Of a DNA stretch of 64,000 nucleotides, positions 1 to 11,065 are shown in pieces. Below the pieces are notes generated by a model that did not search any database, was not told the origin of the DNA, and saw nothing but the letters and a program-made list of their open reading frames with translations. The stretch covers positions 7,132,001-7,196,000 of the forward strand of contig NC_068975.1 in the NCBI RefSeq assembly GCF_016808095.1. Direction: 5' to 3'. Origin of the DNA: Vigna angularis. Lineage: Eukaryota; Streptophyta; Magnoliopsida; Fabales; Fabaceae. The first letter of the stretch is position 1. Every line of letters starts with the position of its first letter. A program made the position numbers and the translations under genes.

Positions 1-12
1 TCTGGTGCCAAT
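1..12 (-). other. primer-binding site of a copia element (reverse strand)
   Basis: The first bases are the reverse complement of an initiator-Met tRNA-type primer site in degenerate form (TTGGCACCAGA on the minus strand). They lie directly beside an LTR that begins TG and ends CA. The internal region of this element must therefore lie to the left, outside the window. Confidence 0.55.
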
Positions 13-807
13 TGTTAGAAAAGTGATGCCTTGTATCTCAAACCAAGAGGGAGGGGGGGGGGGGAGAGTGAATTGGATTTTACCTTAAAAATTATTTTTT
101 TCAAAAGCTTTGCAAAATCTTTTGGTTTTCTTGAAATCAATAAAACAAGTATGATGAATCAACAATAAAAGAGAAAGGATAGAGAAATATTAACTCAAAC
201 AATTTATACTAGTTCGGCCAAGCCTACATCCAGTATTCCTTCAACAACCTGAGTTGAAGGGATTCTACTATAATGATAGAGTTATAAGAATACATAAGTA
301 TCCCCTCTCAATGTGCTTCTCACCCCACTCAAAATCACTATAGTAACAAGATTGTGAATACCCTCACAATCTTACCAAAAACAGAGAACACTCATAGCTC
401 TCTTTTACATCTTGAGTGCAATCCCAACTCTCAATCATAGTTCTCTCCCCCTGTCACAACAGCACAAGAACACAATACTCAGATTGCAAACGTTGAAACT
501 GATCGTTCAGGTACAATCTAGTTGTATAAAATGAATCAGTATTGTTCAGCCCAGTTTCTTCAAGATGTGTAAACCCAAATTTGATCCTTGATTCTTCAAG
601 ATAATTCTTGGACGCACCTGTAATCAATACTCAATCAAAATGTTAGGTATGAAATTGAAAGCTCAAAATATTAGTTTGAAACAGGGGGCAAGACAATTAT
701 TTATAGGATTTTTGAATCCTGACGCAATTTAATCGATTATGAAATTAATGTAATTTGTTAAGCTTTTTCTTCTGCTTAAACAGACTTGCCTCTGTTTAGA
801 TTTAACA
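13..807 (-). mobile_element. copia LTR F (5' LTR of a minus-strand element)
   Basis: This 795-bp segment has matching inverted ends (TGTTA...TAACA) and a primer site on its left flank. It carries the 'agttcggccaagcctacatcca' type of block, also seen in shorter form in the copia LTR at 17,491. The purine tract near 50-66 is a G-run. The right flank TATTA (808-812) would be the target duplication, but its partner is outside the window. Assignment to copia is inferred from the terminal motif and primer type. Confidence 0.6.
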
Positions 808-1029
808 TATTATTGATAACGGTTGAATTTACTGTTATTTTTTATGCTATTTTGATACTAAAATAACTCTTTTAGTTGAATTTGATAAATAAGTGAATAG
901 AGGTTATACTTTATGATTTTGATCACTAATTTCCTCAATTTTCTAGGTTATTGGTATGATTGGAAGAGGAGCAAAAGTATCAAGGAGTTGGAACCCATAA
1001 GGGACAACATAATCACCGAGAAAGAAGGC

Positions 1030-1345
1030 TGAAGAAGGCCCGTAGGGCACCTGGTTGCCCTTTTCTAGGGTCTTGGGCGTTGGTTGTCATGTAACCACGC
1101 CTGGTTGCCCACTTTAGGGGCCCTCAACGTTAGAAGTCTCGCAAGGGCGCCTGGTTGCTTCCATTTGGGGTGCTGAGCGCCGCTCACCTTTTAAGCACGC
1201 TTGGGCGCTCTCTCCAAGGGCGCTGAGCGCCAATTTGCTACACTACAGGATGCCTGGTTGCCCTCAGCTAGGGTGTTGAGGGCAAGTCTCTTCGCAGTCA
1301 CGCCTGATTGCCCTTAGTTGGGGCGTTCAGCGCCAACGACATTGG
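1030..1345 (+). repeat. degenerate GC-rich minisatellite in the LTR of element A
   Basis: About five imperfect units of roughly 60-70 bp alternate the phrases GCGCCTGGTTGCCC and GGCGCTGAGCGCC. The same phrases appear in reduced form in related LTRs near 10,400, 23,240-23,370 and 30,230-30,300, so the array belongs to this LTR family. It is strikingly G+C rich compared with its surroundings. Confidence 0.75.
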
Positions 1346-2339
1346 CCCATGATGTAAGACCCAAAATAATTACGATCAATATTATTTTGTTTAGTTTGTA
1401 AGAATCTCTTGTTGAGTGACAATATTCATAAAATCATTTATTACGTTAAAAATTATTTTTTTTATGAATCAAAGTTAAACTAAGTGATATTATTTTGAAT
1501 TAATTATTTTTCAGGAATTAAATGCGGAATATGTTAAATAACAAAATTTTCTGATATTGTAATTGACATCAATAGGCAGTAACATTTTTCTCTTCAAAGT
1601 TCATGCTTGGTTACATTTTTTTATTGCCACTTGTTGGTGTTTTCTGAAAATTATTTGTGCTAAGTCATCTTACTAGTAATAGAGGCTTATTGAATGGACG
1701 TTAGACTTAGCCATTTAAACACTAAACATTATTTTATTTTTTCTTAAGCTAAGCTTCCCTATGCAATAATTTTCTTAATAAACCGTACCTTACTCTTCTA
1801 TTCCTCCATAATGTGCAATTATGTTTTGGTTTCCCCACACAAATAGTAGTTATTTACTTTCCAACATAGCATCTTGACTTTCTTGGTTTCATGCACCAAA
1901 AGAGACAAAACATGAAATGAACCATGAAATGAGAAAAATGAATCTACGGGAGACATGGAATTTAATTTATGAAAGTTGGGACCCATTCATTTGAAAAACT
2001 TCTCCTACCAATTATTAAGTGAATTCTATTTAAGAAATGAAATGGGGGGATATCAAAGGGTAGAGGAGGAGAACGTGAGTTAACTAAGAACTTTCGTCAA
2101 ATTGTGAATTTGAGAGCAAGCTAAGTGAAAAACTAGCTATGGACTAGAAGCAGTAGGAGTGAAGGATTCCTTACTGGACTTGAGGTAGGGGAAGCTAAAC
2201 CATCTCTTAGATATTACAATTTCATATTTCATGATCATGAATCTAATTAGGAGCATATTGGAATTTATTAACAATAGCTATCTGTCTACTTTTGTGAATC
2301 TTAGTTTCCTATTGTTTTCTATTTTTCGAGTTACCTTAG

Positions 2340-2990
2340 TACACTGTCCAATTCTACTTCATTTACCGTTAGATGTAGCCAAATATTTGATATATGGGAC
2401 ATAAGACATATTAATTTTCTTTGACCGTTCGGATTATTATTCTATCATCTGTAGTTAGAGAATTAAATTCCGCATGCTGGAGTAATTTGATGACTGCTTT
2501 ATTTCTGCTACTAAGTCTCTACGGTAAAACATACATTCCCACCTAGTGAACCGTTAGATTGACCTTAAATTTTTATATGTGGACCATAAGATATATTATT
2601 TTGCCTTGACCGTTCGGATGGTTACTTTGAGGCCTGTACTTAGAGGAATAAATCTCGCATGATGGAATAAGTTAATGATCACCTTATTTTCTGCTACTAA
2701 GTTCCCTCGGGAAAACGTAAATTCTAGCCAAGTTAACCGTTGGATTGATCTGAAATTTTGATATATGGTTTGTAAGACATCAATAGTGAATTCGACCGTT
2801 TGGATTAGCCAAATAATGTATAAAGGTGGATATATAGATTTCGCATTTTGAGGTATTTGAATTTTCAGCTTAGTTCTATCTTTAAACCATGTAAGGAAAA
2901 TTTAAGAGTTCCACTTCATTAACCATTGGATCGAACTGAAATATTTATTACAGGTTTTAGATATATATAAGTTTATTTTGACCGGTCCGA
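2340..2990 (+). repeat. tandem ~190-bp repeats inside solo LTR T1
   Basis: Three to four imperfect units each contain an 'accGTTRGAT' phrase, a 'gatatatggg-ataagaca' phrase and a GACCGTTCGGAT-type phrase (near 2,423, 2,613, 2,795 and 2,978). Divergence between units is considerable, so the array is old. Confidence 0.7.
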
Positions 2991-3089
2991 TTTTCAATAA
3001 GAAGTCAGAAGCTATAACAAATATATATGTAGTATTCCAGTATTATTAAGTGTTTGATAATTTGGATTTTTTTTATTGTACTTTTGGAA

Positions 3090-3470
3090 ACTGTACTGCA
3101 GTTAGTAAAGTGGTATAAAAAAAAATTAGAATTTAGTGGTCAAAGAAATAATTTTGAATCTAGATTTCAACCAAATAAGAATCATCCCATTTGGAATTCT
3201 GTGGAGAGAATAATGAGTAAAATAGTGAGTAAAGGTCATCACTGAAAACTATAAAAAACGTAATTAGAACATTAAAATCGGTACTGCAGTGGACTCTGTG
3301 GTCTAAAAATTTCGAATCTGGTGTCTAAAGAAAGATGTTTGAGTTTAGAATCCAATAAAACAAGAATCAACTCATTCAGAGTTCTGTAGAAAAATTTATG
3401 AGTAAAACACTGAGCAAAGGTAAGATTTGACAGCAAATTGTCTTGAATGTGATTTTTGGATTTAATACAA
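3090..3470 (+). repeat. two-copy ~188-bp tandem repeat inside solo LTR T1
   Basis: The block beginning GTACTGCAG at about 3,093 recurs at about 3,281, with shared phrases 'agaatca-ctcat-t-gagttctgt' and 'atgagtaaaa'. Reading frames across it (3,054-3,245 and the reverse frame 3,272-3,514) are by-products of this repeat and resemble no protein I know. Confidence 0.65.
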
Positions 3471-4116
3471 TTTTTGCATGAGATTAGTTTATTGAGATTT
3501 GATAGAATAACCATTGATGATTCTCTAGTATTATCGTGTATAAACAGTAGAGATTTATGTTTTATCTCTGTAATTAAAAGGATAATTCCTTTTACCTGAA
3601 AAAGGCGATAGGTGGATTCGAGTCCTGTTATTTTCCTCTTACGAAGGAATATGGATGTCTTACCTTAAGTTTCTCTCTCGTGCTGAGTATTGTGCTTGGT
3701 GAATAGATGTTGATCACCAAAGTTTTTACTCGTAAGACCTTGAAGGACAAGGAAAATATGTCCGAAGCTGCGGGTGGAGGACGACTCTTATCCACGGTTC
3801 ATATGAGGAACCGGTGTTGATATATGTTTATCAAATTTATATGTGGGATAGAGCCGAGATAGGTCCAATAGCTGCGTGTGAAGGGCCAATGTCCATTAGT
3901 TGTGTGTGAAGGACAAAAATCGATAAGTCTAATATCCATGTGTGAGGAATGGAAAACAAAGTGAGACTCGTGTCCATTTATTTTATACGATATAATATCA
4001 AGATATAACATTTAATGTTATTATTTTTTTTGTTTGAAATGGGAAAAACAAGTTTATTTATAACTTATGTCCTTCTGTAATTGGTTAGCTCACCCTATTT
4101 ATGTGTCTACGATGAT

Positions 4117-4139
4117 CGTATAACTCGTATCGTTATACG
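4117..4139 (+). other. conserved stem-loop near the 3' end of solo LTR T1
   Basis: An 8-bp perfect inverted repeat, CGTATAAC and GTTATACG, is separated by 7 nt. It lies about 25 nt after the phrase TTAGCTCACCCT. The same arrangement occurs in the other chromovirus-type LTRs at 50,966-50,988 and 56,034-56,056, and in reverse at 46,812-46,834. Confidence 0.6.
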
Positions 4140-4566
4140 GGAGTAGATGATGTTTCAGGTAAAGTTGAAGAAGTTTAGTGCGAGGATGCGATGTGAAAAC
4201 CTCTATGGGATTTTAGAACATGTATTTTAAATTGTGAAATGTGTGGTTTGTAATTTTAAAGAGTTTTAGTATTTGGTTTGTACTTCAATAAATACTCTTG
4301 AAAACTTTGACGATATTATTGTGTAATAATATTAAGTGTTGTTTGTGACTTTAAATGTGAATCAATGCTTTGTTTAAAAAAAAAAAAATTTACTGTAATA
4401 CTCTAGAAAAAGGGGTGTTACACATGATCCAATCTTGATCTATTTAAAGGCTTCTACATAGTAGGGTTCACATCTTTGGACGACTGTAGCAAGGAAACAC
4501 TATTTTTCGACTCTTTGGAGGGAGATTGGGCATGCGGGAGCTTTCCTTCTCACTTTCTAGGGTTTC

Positions 4567-4592
4567 CATTCATTCATTCATTCATTCATTCT
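4567..4592 (+). repeat. (ATTC)n microsatellite
   Basis: About six copies of ATTC occur inside the host LTR of element A. The related LTR at 30,480-30,500 has an unexpanded version of the same segment (TTCTTTCATTCCATTG), so the expansion is local. Confidence 0.8.
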
Positions 4593-4599
4593 CACTTTT

Positions 4600-6400
4600 A
4601 GGTATAAGTAACAGAGTTTTTAAATTATACCTCCACATGTTCAGCGTGAAAGAGATCAAAAGCACCACCAATATATACAATGCGAGAATCAGGTCTTGGG
4701 CCCTGTAATAGAGTGAATAAATTATCAAGTGACAAGAAGAAATTACACTATCTCAAAGGAACACAAAAGAACATATATTTCTATAAGCATGTGAATGTGA
4801 ACATTTTAGTGTTTTAGGCTCTATTCGTTTGTGGAGAAAAATGTTTCCAAATCATTCGAGTAAATTTATCTCTTGTAATAAAGTCATTTATATGCATAAT
4901 AAAGTTTAACAGGTTTAATAATTTGTCAACTTTTCTAATACAATTTTGTTTGTGTTGGTTGTTTTTAGATCATAAGGATATAAGGATTGCAAAGTTTATA
5001 TTAAATTGGTAGTAGTAAACTTAATTAGCAATGAATTATAGCAAATATCCTCCTATTATCAACAAGACAACCACATAGAACTGTGTCTGCTTAAAGTAAA
5101 AATGTTGTGACTGAGTTATTTGGTTGGCATGTAAAGATGTATGCTAATTTCCATATTTATGGCTAGTATGTTGACATACAAGTTTTTGAATTCTTTCACG
5201 TGTGAGAACTGATTTGGGGCATGTTTGGCTTTTGTGCTTACTGGCAGTATGTAACCACTGAAAGGAACCTAAAATTAAGATTCACTTAACTTTTATGTAC
5301 TAACATGTTATGTTACATATTTTTTCAGAAGTTATGAATCAAAATCTATGCTACTTTCACATAGTGAACGTGATTTTATACGTTTAAGATGTGTGTCCAA
5401 ACAAATATTAGTTGTCTAAGCCTTTCAAATGAGGCATCTTATTAGTTGTTACATGCTGCAACATTGAACCAAAAGTTCAGATTAATTTAACTTAGTTTTT
5501 TGATTGGGAGTAATGAGGTGTTGAATGACTTTAAAAGTTCAATTGATGATTTACTTTAGTTGGAGAAAATTGAGAAATGCATATTCAAAAAATATCAAGG
5601 ATTCTTGTAGCTCACTAGAAATAAATCCAATGACAAAGGGGAAGTGTTCAAGGATTTCATAAGAGGAGTGACACTAAGCTAGGGAGGTCTGGACAACCTC
5701 AAAGACCTCCAAAGGGAAAGCATGAAAATTATGACAAATATGGGTCACCTTTCTGATTTCTAATGTGACCCCTAGCTCCCATGTACCTAACTTCACCATT
5801 GCTTAAGCCCAATTCATATACTACATCAAAAGAGGATACTTTTTGGACATAGCAGATGTCATAACTAAGGAGATTTTCAAAGTTTCATGTTCTGAACCTA
5901 ATGGCTTGGCTGAAGACAAACCCTTTCAAATGGGGGAATCTAGTGTAGTTATAGTGGTAGAAGATCAACCACAACCATAGCAACTAACACCACCATAAAA
6001 AACTTAGTAAAATCCAACACCAGTACCTCAACAACAACAACAATAGCCATAACAGGAAACCTCTTGAGAGCATACTTAATTTGTTACCACTACTCTAGAA
6101 GAAAAAGTTCCTTATAATGAAGGAACAAAGGAAGGAAGATCTGAAGGAAGCAAGCTAGAGTCCTCTAAACCAGAGGACTTTTTTGACTTTACACCAGAAA
6201 ATTCTAAACCAAATATAAACAACATATTACACCAGCTTAAGATTCAAAAAGGCTATAATACAAGGCAACCAACTCTAGCAATGCAGAATAGCCACAAATT
6301 CATGTCCATGCATTACACTAACATATATCATAACATTCACGACTTTACATACTTAATACAGTCCACAATACTAAAAAATTAACATTATATATAGTTCATA
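4600..6400. other. unassigned DNA inserted in the LTR of element A
   Basis: I recognise no element ends here. Around 5,510-6,090 one forward frame reads as a decayed coding region ('...ITKEIFKVSCSEPNG...', then CAACAACAACAA glutamine codons) broken by stop codons. It may be captured gene DNA carried by the CACTA element that ends at 7,458, or an old gag relic. No function can be given. Confidence 0.3.
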
Positions 6401-6417
6401 CACACACACACACACAC

Positions 6418-6486
<69 letters not shown>
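6401..6486 (+). repeat. compound (CA)n(TA)n microsatellite
   Basis: About nine CA repeats run directly into roughly 33 TA repeats. The 85-residue reverse frame through this repeat is an artefact of it. Confidence 0.95.
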
Positions 6487-6488
<2 letters not shown>

Positions 6489-7458
6489 GAAGTACATTGC
6501 ATACCAAACCGAGCAAGAGATGAAATTAAAAACACTTTTTTCTGGTTTCGACCTTCGCAACACCAAGTTCTATGTCTCAGCTTAATCCGCAACACAACAT
6601 CCTCAATCCATGTCTCGTCAAAATCCAACTACGTCTTGCCAGACGAACCAAAAATAGGCCAATTAAAATAAAATTAACATAGATTAGGGTTCAATTTTAA
6701 AGATTTCTAGGCATTACAGATTACCAGAAAAATGAAGGAAGAGAAGAATCACTTACCAGATTTAGGGCTCGATAGAAGAATGATTTAGGGCTCGGAAAAG
6801 AATGATTTACGACACGATAGGGTTCGACAAAAGAGGGGTGAAGTCGACCGACAGCTGCAGCGAAGAGATGTTCGACACAATGATGAACAGGGCTCGTGAC
6901 GGGAGAAGTCGACCGATAGTTGCAGAGAAGAGAGGTTCGAGAAGAGAGGTGACTGAAGGTTCGAGACGAGAGCTGATTGAAGGTTGGAGAGGAAAGGTGA
7001 CAGTGGTTGATGAAGGATTTATGAAGAGGGCTCGACAGAGAAGAGGGTTCGAGAGCGAAGACAGTTCGAGAGAGAGAAGAGAGTTCGTAGGGTTCGAGAA
7101 AGAGGGGAAAAAGCTTCAAAACGACAATGATAAAAGCTCGAGCATCCAATCAATCAGAAAAACATTTCTTTTAAAAAATTATTTCCCACATCCTTATATA
7201 ATATCCGTAGTTAACAACTTGGTTCTAACTGCATACGGATAATACAGTTTATATACGGATATATCCTTGGGTAATTTTCCCGCCACCACGCGTCAACTTC
7301 ATATACGGAATTTATATACGGAAAAATCCGTATATAACATCCGTATATAACGCCTTTTCTGATATCCGTACATAACTTCCATATATAGTACCTGACTTAT
7401 ATACGGATTTAGATCCGTATATAATGTTCTGTATGTAATTTCATTATTTCTTGTAGTG
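6487..7458 (+). mobile_element. right end of a CACTA-type DNA transposon
   Basis: The segment ends CTTGTAGTG at 7,458, the reverse complement of the CACTACAAG terminus typical of plant CACTA (En/Spm) elements. Host LTR sequence resumes at 7,459. Inside the terminus lies a dense sub-terminal array of TATACGGAT in both orientations. The block 6,720-7,150 is rich in GGTTCGAGA-type repeats and gives long overlapping frames on both strands that I regard as non-coding. I could not find the left terminus. Confidence 0.65.
7180..7440. repeat. CACTA sub-terminal repeats (TATACGGAT / ATCCGTATA)
   Basis: About a dozen copies of the core ATCCGTATA or its complement are packed into 260 bp just inside the CACTA end. 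In this superfamily such arrays are transposase-binding sites. That role is inferred here from position and pattern. Confidence 0.75.
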
Positions 7459-7922
7459 GATAGGGATAGGATGTTTGCTTGTCTTAAGCTTCTTTTCTTA
7501 ATGTGGAATTGATTATTAGGGATTCAAGGAATTGAGGTCTAATAATTAAGACTAGGCTTTTTATGCCGAGGGATCGCGTTCTAAGTAATTTTGTAAGCGA
7601 CATTAACATTCCAATGAAGAAGATGAATTCTAATATGCATGAATGTGAAGTAGGTGAAATCTAACCCCAACAACATCATCATCTCATATTATCAACTTCA
7701 TCCATTCATTCTTGTGTCAAGCCTCAATTGATCAATTTGCATTCATATTTACTTTTGTTGCATTTGCATTTAATCACCAACAAAATAGCTTTTAAGTCTT
7801 AATTAATTAAGGTATTACACAACTATTAAGTAACACGAGTCTCTTGGGAAACGATACTTGGTCTTACCATTTTATATTACTTGATACGATTTGGTACACT
7901 TGCCAATGAGTTAACAAGTTTT

Positions 7923-7940
7923 TGGCGCCATTGCCAGAGA
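7923..7940 (+). other. primer-binding site of gypsy element A
   Basis: TGGCGCCATTGCCAGAGA follows the LTR end by 6 nt. It matches the TGGCGCCGTTGCCGGGGA-type site characteristic of Athila/Tat gypsy elements with a few substitutions, and it fixes element A on the plus strand. Confidence 0.8.
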
Positions 7941-8057
7941 CTCATGGTCATACTATACTTTTGTGAGATTCTTAGTTTGTTTAGACTTTTTTTCTTTATT
8001 TTTTTTATTTTTTAGTTTAAAATATTTTATTTGTTTGGGCTAATTTAGTGCTCTAGT

Positions 8058-8395
8058 GTGGTGTTCTTTAGTGTATGCAAGACAAGATTCGCATTAGGAG
8101 CACAAAACTATCTGAACCTCTTTTTACAGGTCTGGAAAATAGTAGTAGAAGAAAGAAGAAAAGGATTTCTAAAGAACTTTTTCCATCTCCTGAGACTCTT
8201 CAACAACCTTTCACATTATCTGAACATGAGACAAAAGATATGGCTAACAATCAGAATGGTAGACGTACCTTGACAGATTATGCAACAATCACAGGTCCTC
8301 TGCATTTTAATAGCATTGCAAGGCCAAGGGTTAATGCCATAAGCAAGGAGATGAAGCCTACTCTCATTCACTTGGTACATAGTCATTAGTTTAAT
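8058..8395 (+). pseudogene. N-terminal gag fragment of Athila-like element A
   Basis: The frame containing 'RTLTDYATITGPLHF' and 'ARPRVNAISKEMKPTLIH' resembles the start of Athila-type gag, where a short conserved stretch precedes the capsid-like domain. It ends at a TAG (8,387-8,389), where related elements have a sense codon, and is then cut by solo LTR S0. Translation could begin at several upstream codons, so no start is assigned. The product would have been the structural polyprotein of element A. Confidence 0.6.
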
Positions 8396-8402
8396 GGATT
8401 AG

Positions 8403-9677
8403 TGATCGAGGCCGTACTCGAATCAAATTTAATATGCAATTAAGTGCAGTATAATACTAGGAACTAACTCCTACATCATCTCTCAAGGACCAAATGTGGT
8501 TCAGGAATTAGATCGAACACGTGGTGGGGGGTGGTTTTTGGAGAGTTTTGTAGTATGAAATGCACTAAATTAAAACTCGAATTCAACACAGATTAAAAAC
8601 GATTCGTCACTAACTCAATTACAATGTTTCCAATCAGAAATTAACCAACAACGCACTACTCTAACCCCTAATCCAACACAAGTTAACTAACTAAGCGAAT
8701 TCAGCAAACACAATGCACACATTCAATCAATTCTGCACCATACAATTTCATGAACTAAGCGAAGATTAAACACCAATTAGGTAACTAAGCGTATACACAA
8801 TTGCAAGCGCAAAATAGATTCAACATTATGCCATCTCAAAGCAGTAGAAACGCAATTACAACCTAGAAACCTCATGGAAACAATGCAATCTCACTAATGA
8901 CCAACCCAGTACACTTAAGCTACCATTAAAATTACAGAAGTAAAACGAAAGTGAAATCAACATTAAATCTGGAACAAAAATGCACAAAAGAGAATCATAA
9001 AACAACTTCAAAAACGCAACAAATTTGGTAAAACGAAATTGAAATTGGACAACGAAATAGGGAAATTAACGTGCAACACAAAACGAAATGGGATTAGGTA
9101 AATGAAACTAAAATAGAAGACTAAAATGAAATAGGAAGCAAGAAACGAAATTGCAATTGAAATTAAAAACAAGATTCAATACATAAAAGATGGAAAGGAA
9201 AGAAAGATCCTAAAACCCCAAGGGGAGGGGGGGGGGAGGGGTAGAAGAAAATGTCCCAAGCTTGAAACCTAGAGGAGAAAAACGAAAAAATGAGGGGTAG
9301 AGAGCTTTCCCAAATCTGATTTGGGGTTTGAAAAGGGTAAAAGACGAAAATATCCTCTATATGGGCTTCTTACAAAATATTGACAAAAAATAGGCCCAAA
9401 AGTCAATTCTGGCCCAAAACTAACATAAATAAAATTACAAAACGAAATTAAATTGTGTTGCAGCCCTCTTGAAGTCCTAACCATAATTCCAAAATTGTTC
9501 TGCAATTAATAATTAGAATAATTAGATTCAAATAATCCAAATTAATTTAAAATATAAATTACTGATCAAATTAAGCCCAATTAGTGGAAATGAGACAATA
9601 ATGGAGAATTAAACACAATTCACTAATATAATTTGGTGCTGAAAGCTAAGTGAATAGTACAAAATAATGATTTATCA
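8403..9677 (-). mobile_element. solo LTR S0 (S family), reverse orientation
   Basis: On the minus strand the segment begins TGATAAATCATTATTTT and ends CTCGATCA (1,275 bp). Flanks are ATTAG (8,398-8,402) and CTTAG (9,678-9,682), a 5-bp target duplication with one mismatch. Removing it rejoins the gag frame on both sides. The family-specific block TTGGTCCTTGAGAG...TATACTGCA lies in reverse near 8,440-8,520. It contains a poly-G run at about 9,222-9,240 and no coding region. Confidence 0.8.
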
Positions 9678-9917
9678 CTTAGCTCATGAAAATCCATATG
9701 AACATCTGACATCTTTCAATGAAATATGTAATATAGTGAAGATTAATGGTGTGCTAGATGAAGCTATCAAACTTAGCTTGTCTCCCTTCTCTTTGGGAGG
9801 CAATGCTAAGATGTGGCTAAATTCATTCCCAAAGAATAGCTTCATTGAGTGGGAAGATGTGGTGGCAAAGTTTCTGAACAAGTACTTCCCTTCGTCTAAG
9901 ATAAACAAAGGGAAGTA
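9678..9917 (+). pseudogene. gag capsid-domain fragment of element A
   Basis: The frame 'HENPYEHLTSFNEICNIVK' followed by 'LSPFSLGGNAKMWLNSFP' and 'WEDVVAKFLNKYFP' is the retrotransposon gag domain (Pfam Retrotrans_gag type). The first part continues directly from the fragment at 8,058-8,395 once S0 is removed. It is cut off at about 9,917 by copia-like LTR sequence, so the rest of element A is missing. Confidence 0.8.
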
Positions 9918-10390
9918 ATAATTGATTATCAATAATCAATTATGACTTTCCATAATTGATTATAATGAGCAATTATAAGAATTTTTAAGCAAGTTTTTTT
10001 TATTGTTGTGCATTCATTAAATGCATAATTAATTACCATAATTGGATAATTGATTATCACACGTTAATTAGTTGACAACAAATTTTTGGAGGTATCCTTG
10101 AATGAGATCTCTATAAATTAGATTGAGACTGTCATTCTAAAATACGAAATACAAAATATGAAATAAGTGTATTTTGAAAAATCTTATCTACAGTGTGTGG
10201 TGATAAGTGTTCTAGGGTTTGTTGAACCCTTGTGTTGTGGCTTTGAGAACTTGGTGTGTTGGCATAGAGCGAGAACTTTCACAGGTAGTATGATTGAGTG
10301 TTGTTGTTGTAGCTGAGTTAAAAGCCTATCATCCTTCGTGAAGCATTCGAAGGAGGTTTTCATCCTTTGTGAAGATTCAGAGGAGGTGTT
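9918..10390 (+). mobile_element. copia-like LTR fragment
   Basis: The left part has repeated TAATTGATTAT / ATAATCAATTAT phrases. It is followed by a TATA-like CTATAAATTA at about 10,110 and by a 'gtgttgttgttgtagctgag...gaagcattcgaaggagg' tail, a layout I associate with legume copia LTRs. Neither end is clean, so it is a fragment joined by deletion or recombination. Confidence 0.45.
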
Positions 10391-10700
10391 CTGCAGCCTT
10401 CTCTTCTGGTGCCCCAAAAAGGGGCGCCCAAGCGTCCTACGACCTTCTGTAGCCTTCTCTTCTAGTGCTCTTTCTATCCTTTCTAAGTTCCAACTTCTTG
10501 ACAATTTAACTCCTCTTCCAATTCATCCCAGTTTCGTACAAAATCAAGGAAATTCAGTGATAAAATCTTCAAATATAACATCAACTCTCTTATTCACCAA
10601 AATAAGCTAAAAACAAGAGAACAAGCAAGTTTCTAAGTCAAAAAGGCTTCATTTATTATCAAAATTTAATCCCAAATAACAATGAAATCAATTGTTATCA
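10391..10700 (-). mobile_element. partial Athila-family LTR inside the RT of element B
   Basis: On the minus strand it begins TGATAACAATTG at 10,700 exactly where the RT reading of element B stops. It shares with the LTRs at 23,624 and 27,453 the stretch about 'cttattcac-aaa' and a GGCGCCCAAGCG phrase. Its other end is lost at the copia-like fragment, so a target duplication cannot be tested; GTAGG (10,701-10,705) is the right flank. Confidence 0.65.
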
Positions 10701-11065
10701 GTAGGTATGAGCTCATTCTTTTCATGATAAATAACTATCATCCTACCTTTCTTTGAAACCACCTGCACTGGGCTTACACATGCACTATCAGAGATGGAAT
10801 ATATAATACCAGCCTCCAAAAGCTTCAAAACTTCTTTTCTAACTTCCTCCTTCATTACAGGATTCAATCTTCTCTATGGTTGAGCAACTGGTTTAAAATC
10901 ATCTTCCATGAATATCTTATGCATCCAATAAGTGGGGCTTATACCTTTAAGATCCGAAATTGACCAACCAATTGCTTCTTTTCTGGCTTTTAATACTTCA
11001 ACCAACTTTTCTTCTTCCTTAGAGGATAAAGAATTACTGATAATGACAGGTTTATTTCCACCTTC
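10701..11065 (-). pseudogene. reverse transcriptase N-terminal relic of gypsy element B
   Basis: The minus-strand frame reads '...EAIGWSISDLKGISPT..MHKIFMEDDFKPVAQP', then a stop in place of a conserved residue, then 'RRLNPVMKEEVRKEVLKLL', 'GIIYSISDS' and 'SPVQVVSKKG'. This is the start of the Athila/Tat-type RT domain. The frame is cut at 'ELIPT' by the inserted LTR, before the catalytic YxDD region. It is dead, with one in-frame stop and most of RT, RNase H and integrase missing. Confidence 0.8.

Larger units (their letters stand above)
1353..4422 (+). mobile_element. solo LTR T1, chromovirus (Tekay/Del-like) type
   Basis: The 3,070-bp segment begins TGTAAGACCC and ends GGTGTTACA. It is flanked by the perfect 5-bp duplication CATGA at 1,348-1,352 and 4,423-4,427. 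The ends match those of the LTR at 52,699-56,268, which has a Met-type primer site and a chromovirus-like 3' pol relic. No coding region is present. Host LTR sequence resumes on both sides, so this is a solo LTR left by LTR-LTR recombination. Confidence 0.85.
814..7916 (+). mobile_element. 5' LTR of Athila-like gypsy element A, split by nested insertions
   Basis: The LTR starts TGATAACGG at 814 and ends TTAACA at 7,916, just before a gypsy primer site. Homology to the LTR at 27,453-31,206 identifies three host pieces: 814-1,352, about 4,428-4,600 and 7,459-7,916. Between them lie a chromovirus-type solo LTR (1,353-4,422), unassigned DNA and a CACTA end. Without insertions the LTR would be about 1.2 kb, and part of it seems deleted around 4,600-7,458. 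Confidence 0.65.

Noticed and set aside
6371..6628. 85-residue reverse frame with Ile-Tyr repeats
   Set aside because: Pure translation of the CA/TA microsatellite.
6721..7242. Overlapping 142- and 146-residue frames on opposite strands
   Set aside because: They come from GGTTCGAGA-type repeats inside a CACTA end; composition is low-complexity and neither resembles a protein.
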